A DNA stretch of 64,000 bases from Congeria kusceri (taxonomy: Eukaryota > Mollusca > Bivalvia > Myida > Dreissenidae): positions 86,553,951-86,617,950 of the forward strand of contig CM051027.1 in the NCBI GenBank assembly GCA_027627225.1, given 5' to 3'. Under the pieces are notes generated by a model. It was not told where the DNA came from, did no database searches, and saw only the letters and a program-made list of their open reading frames with translations. Shown in pieces: positions 56,501 to 64,000 of this stretch. Within the stretch, counting starts at the first letter, position 1, and each line of letters starts with the position of its first letter. A program made the translations under genes and the position numbers.

Positions 56501-59500
56501 AAGCATCCATAACCTTGTGTTATATCCCATTTATGTTGTTTTGTCTGCTAGAATGGCTAGAATCTGTGTCGCATACCCTGCTTGTAATTCCCGTACATTC
56601 TAACGGCAAAGAAGGTCATTGCTACAAAACGTCATGGCCTACAGCAGATTCAAGCATTGGGCTATCAGGGCTTGCATTCAGGGAAGTTTGGAAGTAATTT
56701 ACTCCCAGTTTTGGTCACAGGACTTCCAAAATTGCTGGCATGGAAGTATCAAAAAGTCAAAAAGAATGCTTAAAACTTCCAATATCTAACACTTGGAAGT
56801 GAGGACTTCAAAAATTTTCACCTCAAGCCATGATTATAAATCAAAGTTTACAATAGTTCTGAAAAACAACAACTTCAAGTGAAAAACATGACTGACGTAT
56901 AATAATAGCAATACTAAGACTAGTAAGAGTAGTGAAATATGCTGTGAAAATTGTAATGTTCAGATTTGTGTCGTGCAATACTGTCAGAACTTCCAAATTT
57001 TATGAGCAAAACTTCTAAAATCAGAGGCCAGGAAGTTCCAACTTCCAGTTTTCAAAAGCTAATGAAAGCCATTTGGCTATGGCGAAAATGATCTGTTCTG
57101 GCCACTGTAAGCTTGATGTTTCAGTACTATCCCGATAGTCAAGATATTCAACTATTGTGATTTACATTTGGATTAACTTACTGACACACATTATACCAGA
57201 TTCATTACCACCAATAAGTATTATTTCACTTCAATTGTAAATATTAGACTTACATTTGACATATTGTTTTGTGTTTTATCTGAGAAACTGCATTGCATGT
57301 TGCGGTATTTACTAGTAGTTGCCCTTAATGCTTGTAGCAGACTGTATTGTTTGTATTTCAAGTACTGTTTTGTGTTGTTACTGAAAAAAATAATTAACTG
57401 GACATTCAATACATGCATTATGCATATTGTATTATAGAATGGGTTAAGGAACTTTTGAAATTATGTTTTTAAATAATGCAAGAAGCGATCGGATGCTCTA
57501 GTTATTATTGTTACTTAATTATATATCCCTTTCAATATCAGGTTACATGTGCAGGTTCTTTAAAGCAAGTTTGTGTCTACATTCTGTTATCCTTAAACAT
57601 TTAATTTATTGTGAAAATACAATAGCAGTTTTAATATTCCTTCACATCCACTTAGCACATCACTTACTGTAATACATACTGGTGTGCATTACATGTCCAA
57701 TATATTTTATAATTTGGGTAAATGTCATAAATGCAGCTGTCATTATCATTAACACGGCTTGCATTCAAGACTGAAATGAGTCTGCTCTTTTCCATACAAG
57801 TTCATTGTCATTAACACAGATTTCATGCAAGGCTGAATTGAGTTTACTCTTTTATAAGTATGGTATACATGATGTTTTCCATATATTTGTCAATTTCCAT
57901 GTCAGTCAGATACCGGTATGTTCCTATACATTTTGCAAAGTCTTAACCGAAGTTTTCTTCCTGACTGCACTGCTGCCCTGCCTTGCAGATCCTGATCCAG
58001 CAGCCGATGGGCCAGATGTTCTCCCAGCCCCAGGTGATCGGGGGCCAGGGCTTGCAGCAGTTGATGGGGCAGATCATCCAGCTGCCCGACGGACAGACCG
58101 TTTTCTGTCAGCAGGCCACTCCTGCGCAGATACCAGCTCTTGCTCAAGTATGCTTCAGTGGATTGTCTTAGCTTGAGATTAAACTGTTTATCCAGTATAA
58201 CCTTGCTGATATGCATTCAGTCAAATATTCTGTAACTAAATGATACATATCGTTATTTTCTATTATTTAAATATATTAGCTCAACTTATCAAATCATGCT
58301 GGGTCAAAAGCTATATAAATGACCTATTGACACACTACCTTCGCTGTTTTCATAGCGTAGTTGTCTTCCATACAAGGTTGTCAAGCAAACGTCTCACTTC
58401 ACATATTCCTAAAATTCTAGGTTAGCACTGATGGACATCTTCAGCAGCAACAACAGCAACAGGTTCAAGCAGTATCTCAGCAGCAGCAACAGCAGACGAT
58501 GGCTCAGCCCCCACCTCTTGTACAAGGTATGTTTTTCTACATCATAGATGGAATTTTGCCAGTGAGGGGCTTCAGTGAAATTACTTGTAATGGTATGTTC
58601 TTTCAAATAGAGAACAATACCACTGTCCTTGTGGTTAAATGACCTTTTTCGGTATCCTGTTTGAAAGTAAACTTTTGATGTCATAGTTACAGAAATATTT
58701 GTTTAGTCCAGTTGATTACCAGTATACATGTCTTGGTATTCTACATTTCTATGATATCTTTGGCCTATATTCCAGTTCTAAAAAAGATAAAACATGCTTG
58801 TAACATTGATTCAGTAGACACTTCAATCAATTAGTCAATTTAAAGTCTGTGTATGTGGTTTATTTTGTTACATGATATAAATGTAATGCCAACTGATGTT
58901 GCCTATTGATTGCCTGCAGTAAATGGTTCTATGAATGGAGATGGCAGCCAGACCAACTCCCAGCAGTCTCCACAGCTGGTCCAGTTGCAAGGGGGACAAT
59001 TCATGGTAAACTATGTGTTCACTCTGCCCAACTGTATTTCCCACAATTACTGTAAAACCATTTTGATTCGTCAGACACTAAATTTTGTGGATTTTCGTGG
59101 GTCAGCTCAACCACAAATTCATATGTACGACAAACGTTTATGTCCGAAGTCTTATATCCGAAATTATTAGTATCGGCACTAGTGTGACGTCAGACTAAAT
59201 GGGTGCAACTACTTTTGATCCATGTTTGGGTGATTGTGTTACCTCCCTTGATAATTATTTACTGTGAATTATGACATGATGTTAAATTATACTTTTACAA
59301 TGTTGAAAAATAAATAATTGTATGATGTTTCCTTCTTGAAAGAACAGATAATACTGACAGAATAATTGAAAGGTACAGATTGCTCAGTTGACACGCAGGT
59401 ATCGATATTCGCAGTTTGTCACTCGTTAATTGTCATGCGCTTAACTGGCTTCGTGTCAAACTGCCATTAATAGGACCCACTGTTTTATTACAATTATACA

Positions 59501-62500
59501 AGACACTATGGGTACCACTATTAATTGGACTGTTTATTGCGATACTGGTATATTGTACCTATGTTTAATCCCGCTAATTGGTATGGTGTTATTACACTAG
59601 GGAATAGGGGTGTCACGATATTAGAAATTCATATTGCAATATATTGTGATATTTTTACATTTATCACGATATTTATTGCAATATATTGCAACATTTGTAT
59701 TTATGTATTTGATAAGCTTAACACTGATAAATTCACTATGAACAGTGCAGTGTCTTTTAGAATGTTGTTTATTATCACCAAGTTGATGACAGGCGCAAAA
59801 TTAGCAACATAATAACAGCAGATAGAAAAGCAAAACAAATATGAGCAACCGTCTGTCATTGTCATGGCTGTATAAGTATATTTATTATATAACATATATA
59901 GTGATTTTTTACATGTGCAGGTACTCCAGTCATGGTGTATATATGTTTTGTGCATAAAGCCATAAACTATGTATGTAATTCAAACTGGAAAAAAAGTCTG
60001 GTTTAATGTATATTAAGCATAAACATTTTAAGGAAATACGTGTTTTCCAAAGTTACCATAATTGGAAAATTATTGGTCGCCAGTATAATCTATTGTGATC
60101 TTTGACTCATTCCTACAAAACTATCAATTTTAAAAATGGAACTACTTTGAAGTGTTTATCACAGACAGTAAGAGTGTTTTAATTAAGTTGTAGAAGTTAG
60201 TCATTAATAGGAAAGAACACAAACCTGAAAAAAAACATAAACGTTGCAATATATCGGTATGGACATTCATATTGCGATATTTTATTGCAATATACCTGTA
60301 TATTGCGTCACCCCTACTAGGGAGCACATTATCGCGAGATTGAGACGATAAGATACGGACAGTGCGGGTAATTGACACGTTGTTGTTTTAGCGGATGTCA
60401 ACTGGGCACAAGGGTTGTTAGAATAAACAAAAAGCACATAGATACAGTATTTTTTTTAGGTTTTTGGCCAAAAATCGAAATCCACGAATTTAAGATCCAA
60501 CGAATATGCCCGATTTTACTAATCCACAAAATTTCATGTCCACAAAATTAAATTAATCCACAGTAACCACACTTTTCTATCACTGAATTTGCATTTAAAT
60601 ATCACTAGACACACTCCACTGAATTAATGGTTGGTAATGTTCCTTGTACAGATATTTTGTGTACTTTTCTCCAACTGGCAGTACTTTATGACAAGTACTG
60701 GTTCTGAAAGTTGCTTGTGAAACTGTGGATTGGTAAATAAACATTACTCACCTATTTAACTGCTTTTAAATTTTAGTTCAAACTTTGACCTTCTTTAAGT
60801 TTAACTCTTCAATCAGGTTCTCGGGGGCAACATGAATAACCTGACGATTCCTGGAATGCAAAGACTGCAGTCGGGGATCCAGACAGAGTCCACAGAGGAG
60901 GAACCGCTGTATGTGAATGCCAAACAGTACCACCGCATACTGAAGAGACGACAAGCAAGGGCAAAACTTGAGTCCAGCGGGAAGATTCCCAGGATCAGAA
61001 AAGTAGGCAGATGTTGTTATATACAGGTTCATGGCTCAGCATGGATTTTGTATTTAATCTTGAAAAGCACTCTGAAAGTGTAACAAACTTACAAGTGTTT
61101 GGACCAATTTGCAAAGTGATAGAACATAAAGAAACTAATGCAATATTTTAAACACATTTAGTTTTTCTAACAGAAAAAAAAGTGAAAGAGAAATATTCAT
61201 CTGTACCTTGTTTAATCGTAACAAATGTCTTAATTTGTATGTTCTTTTAAAAGTTTTGTAGATTATCAAAGTTCTTAGTTTGAGATACATAAGTATTACG
61301 GTATCCACGGTCAAATTGCCTGATTAACCTAAATAAGAATCAAATAAGATATCATACACAGTTTTTAACAATTATTACCTTTTGAGTGCTCTTCATGACT
61401 GAACGTCATTGCATGAATTGACATTATTTGTAATACTCTTCCATGTCTAAGCTGTATGTACAGCTTTTATTGTTTCATGTGCACATTTTATTTTCTTTCC
61501 TAAGTGACCAAACCCAGTTATTGAAGTTCGTGTATAATCTAAGAAGCCATTTTTCTAAACTGAAATCTCCTTAGAGTATGTATTTCTAATTAAGTGTTCT
61601 AAGTGATTTATGATATTACATGGAATTAAATATACAAAATTAAATAAATGCATGAACTTGTCTGTAGAGAACTTTAGATATGTGTTGTAGCTTTTAGTTT
61701 TGTGAACAGTCCATCAATCTCATGGCAAAAAAGAATAGGTAGCAATACCTAAACTTTTGGACTAATTCAGACAAAATCTGGTTTACAGAAGTATTTACAT
61801 GAATCAAGACATCTACACGCCATGAAACGTGTCCGTGGCGAGGGGGGGAGATTCCATTCTATCAAGAATGAGCCGTACGAAGGCATGGATGGGAGTGGCA
61901 TTAAACAAGAGTGTGAGGTAGGTGTTGATTCTGAAACCTTTTAAGAAAGGAAAAATATTTAGGGAAAGATCCAGTGCAAAATTGCACCCTGCTCCTTTTT
62001 GGTTCTCACTTGTTACCACTCTGGCCAATTCAACAGAGGAATGTTGATTGAATATCTTGAGAAATTTGATGTATTTTTGAAAATATTCAATGAAAAATTA
62101 AGAGAACATGTATAAAAAAACTGCTTTAGAAGCATTGAAATCATAAAATCCCAGGATTTGCCAACTTCATAGAAATGTCAGAGAACTTGTCCATCTTTTC
62201 CCCTCGCCCCTTTGGAGTAGCACCCTAGATCTTTCTTGATTCTACAGGTTTCCCCAAAGATATTTGCAATGTCAGTTTTCTGTAACATGCATTGCCCACA
62301 ACAGTGAGTCTCAATACCTATGCTTGTATTTTCTGCAAAAGAAATGTTCAATGCTCCATGTTCGTAGATTGAAGTAGTATATTGTGATTGTACTGGATTG
62401 TGTACAAACAACAGTATTTCTTTTAAAATTGAAGTTGCTTCCCTTTGTTAGAAAATTTCATCTTCATATGTGTAACCTGTATCATTAAGAAAAGAAAGAA

Positions 62501-62791
62501 ATTTTAAAATTGCCATGTTAATTTTACACCTATATATGGCTTTTTAATTTCAGTTAGTTAACATTTGTAATTTAATTAAGTGTTATTGTAAATCAAAACA
62601 CCAAATTTCCATTTCTAAGTCACCAAGTGGTCAAATTTTTGTTGCAGGAGGACTCGGAAGTGTCCAGACTGATGTCGCGAGGAATGGAGGAGAGAAAAAT
62701 GATCCCGATCACCACAGCACTCAATTCTTACAGTCAAAGTGCCACCTACTCAAATGTCAATCTGAGAAATCCACAAAACGGCAATGGCTGA
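53569..62791 (+). CDS. NFYA: Nuclear transcription factor Y subunit alpha
   Basis: Eight coding exons: 53569-53718, 55364-55474, 57989-58147, 58421-58526, 58920-59005, 60817-61002, 61789-61917, 62648-62791 (TGA). All junctions are AG/GT with matching phases; total 356 residues, close to the vertebrate length. It starts MEQFQTQ after a 12-base leader behind acceptor TTAG at 53556, so upstream exon(s) are non-coding. The first half is the Gln-rich activation domain (GQQIVQTPTGQQILVQM, polyQ near 58440-58490), followed by the conserved core and a short C-tail. NF-YA joins the NF-YB/NF-YC histone-fold dimer and inserts into the CCAAT-box minor groove. Exon-by-exon lengths divisible or nearly divisible by three suggest activation-domain exon skipping is possible. 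Confidence 0.95.
55941..56448. mobile_element. TIR element in an NFYA intron
   Basis: Left TAGGCCAACCTTAAAAAATT, GTTTGCCATTGCCTACCC; right (reversed) TAGGGCCAAAATTAAAATTA, GTTTGCCATGCCTACC. Imperfect inverted repeats of about 45 bp. No convincing target duplication. Confidence 0.65.
56666..57072. mobile_element. Non-autonomous hAT element in an NFYA intron
   Basis: Starts CAGGGCTTGCATTCAGG; the right end reversed is ATGGCTTTCATTAGC. Flanking octamers TGGGCTAT (56658-56665) and TTGGCTAT (57073-57080) differ once. GGAAGTTT/ACTTCCA motifs recur inside. Confidence 0.65.
59050..60563. mobile_element. TA-flanked TIR element in an NFYA intron
   Basis: Left CTGTAAAACCATTTTGATTC, with TTTTGTGGATTTTCGTGG inside; right (reversed) CTGTGGATTAATTTAATTTT, with TTTTGTGGA. 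TA flanks at 59048-59049 and 60564-60565. It hosts a nested hAT element. Confidence 0.65.
59605..60316. mobile_element. Non-autonomous hAT element nested in 59050-60563
   Basis: Left TAGGGGTGTCACGATATT, right (reversed) TAGGGGTGACGCAATATA; flanks CTAGGGAA (59597-59604) and CTAGGGAG (60317-60324) differ once. Many TTGCAATATA motifs lie near both ends. Confidence 0.8.
60817..61917 (+). CDS. NFYA: NF-YA conserved core exons
   Basis: Exon 60817-61002 encodes EEPLYVNAKQYHRILKRRQA (the helix that binds NF-YB/NF-YC) and the linker ESSGKIPRIRK. Exon 61789-61917 encodes KYLHESRHLHAMKRVRGEGG followed by RF, the DNA-contact segment. The linker RIRKK replaces the KERRK I remember for vertebrates, and RHLHAM has Leu where vertebrates have Arg. 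The residues expected to contact CCAAT (RH, HA, RG-GGRF) are all present. The 787-bp intron between the two exons shows nothing recognisable. Confidence 0.97.
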
Positions 62792-62837
62792 CAGGCTGCT
62801 GGAATGCCACAATGGCTGACAGGCTGCTTGAATGCCA
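62782..62837 (+). repeat. 28-bp tandem duplication over the NFYA stop codon
   Basis: CAATGGCTGACAGGCTGCT, then (G/T)GAATGCCA, occurs at 62782 and 62810. The first copy contains the in-frame TGA (62789-62791); the second is in the 3' UTR. Confidence 0.9.
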
Positions 62838-64000
62838 CAAGGACTTGGATAGATCTACATTAAGACAGGCTACTGCTGGATCAGTAGCCTTGTAACAGCG
62901 CCGAGAATACTCAATAGCAGCTAGTGTGTAGCAGTGGAAGCCTTGTATGACCTAGAGGCCATATTATGTCTATATGGCTTCTTTTGTGAATTTGTTGGAC
63001 GCACTTGTCCTGATCCACTCAAATAAAATGAATCAAACCAGTTTACATGATTTACTTAAACCATTTTGCTTTAAATTTTGCACTGAAATACTTTGCTCTC
63101 AGTTTCCCATTTATTGGTACTCCAATTTTTTATATGAACCAGATTGCTTTCAGATTGCTGTAAATTTTGTTCTGAAACATTTGTTTTTTATTGTGTACTG
63201 AACCATTTTTCACTCTAATTTGTACTGAACCAGTATACGCTAAATTCTGTACTGTACAAGTTTGTGATCTTGCAGTAGTACAGAACTGCTCTTGATTTGT
63301 ACTGAACATTTTTAAGCCTTCCAATTTGTGTTGAACAGGTTTGTGCTGTTAGAAACTGTTACCTTCCACAAAAGGCTGCAACCAGTCTGCTAACAATCCT
63401 GTACTACACAAGTTTGCTTACAATTTTTAACTGAAAAGTTTGTGCAATATTAATTGTGTATTGAAGCAGTTCAAGAATTTATAAATGCATTAGATTTAAT
63501 GTAATTGTGTACTTATCCAGTTTGCGCAAAGTTTTGGAGTAAAGAAGATTGCACTCCATTAAAAATGTGTTAGTGAAAAGGGTTTCAACATTTGACATAA
63601 TGCTCTGTGTCGTACAATGATGAATAGCATGCATCTTAAATTAAGTTGTTTAAATCTGAATTATTGTGTTCAACAAATCAAGTTCATGTAATTTTAATCA
63701 ATTAAATAGTAATTTCACAAAATGTATCAGGTAAATACCCCAGTACATATTAAATAGTGATATTGTAAATGTGTCAACATTTCACTGTTTATCACTAAGA
63801 GTTTCAGTTTGCAAATACATATACTCAGCCTGATGATACAAGTATATACAGTGAAGTATTTATGAGGATAAAATATTTGTGAGATGAAGAGATTGTTGAT
63901 ATTGTAATGCAACTTTGAAATATAATACCAGAAACTTAAACTACCACATACACTATATCTGTAGTGATTAACGTGTATAGCCCACCTGTTAGGTATCTAT
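62792..64000 (+). other. NFYA 3' UTR and flank
   Basis: AT-rich, no further exon. A candidate AATAAA lies at 63022-63027. From about 63030 to 63530 the words GTACTGAACCA, TTTGTGCT and similar recur loosely, suggesting a degenerate low-order repeat. Confidence 0.5.

Noticed and set aside
57805..58176. Plus-strand 123-codon frame reading through the NFYA exon at 57989
   Set aside because: Wrong frame; the NFYA frame (ILIQQPMGQMF) joins its neighbours in phase.

Overview
The window is eukaryotic: multi-exon genes with GT/AG introns, AT-rich non-coding DNA and very dense transposable elements. Two genes are clearly metazoan (SERGEF-like and NF-YA). The repeat families point to a bivalve mollusc: palindromic MITEs, elements with tandem-repeat cores between terminal hairpins, and tRNA-derived SINEs with AAAC tails. 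My impression is a dreissenid mussel, but that comes from recall of repeat families and is not proven here.

Layout. 1-12.9 kb is almost entirely mobile DNA: a complete hAT transposon with 17-bp TIRs, an 8-bp target duplication and a broken two-exon transposase; a degenerate spliced pseudogene; a 5'-truncated LINE; and two tandem-repeat elements, one inside a larger TIR element. 12.9-41.1 kb on the + strand is one long gene for a RING-H2 E3 ligase of DZIP3/TTC3 type. At least 11 coding exons join in frame (about 1,331 codons), including one exon of 2.76 kb. The 5' end is not resolved and may lie outside the window. Its introns hold many insertions; the 11.7-kb intron at 21.2-32.9 kb includes a four-level nest. 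41.1-44.5 kb is its probable 3' region, also repeat-filled.

45.6-51.4 kb on the - strand is a nine-exon SERGEF (DelGEF)-like RCC1 beta-propeller gene, tail-to-tail with the E3 gene. One of its exons carries a four-fold in-frame 42-bp duplication of an RCC1 motif. 51.4-53.6 kb is a head-to-head interval between SERGEF and NFYA with five CCAAT boxes. 53.6-62.8 kb on the + strand is NFYA in eight coding exons (356 aa), followed by its 3' UTR.

The most unusual theme is architectural. At least five distinct repeat families share the same plan: a short 5' hairpin, a core of tandem units (about 140-180 bp where measured), often carrying AGGTCA half-sites, and a 3' hairpin followed at once by a CTTGTT-like end. 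This fits Helentron-associated (HINE/pearl-like) elements described in bivalves, but that link is inference. The three genes do not form a known pathway; they are neighbours.
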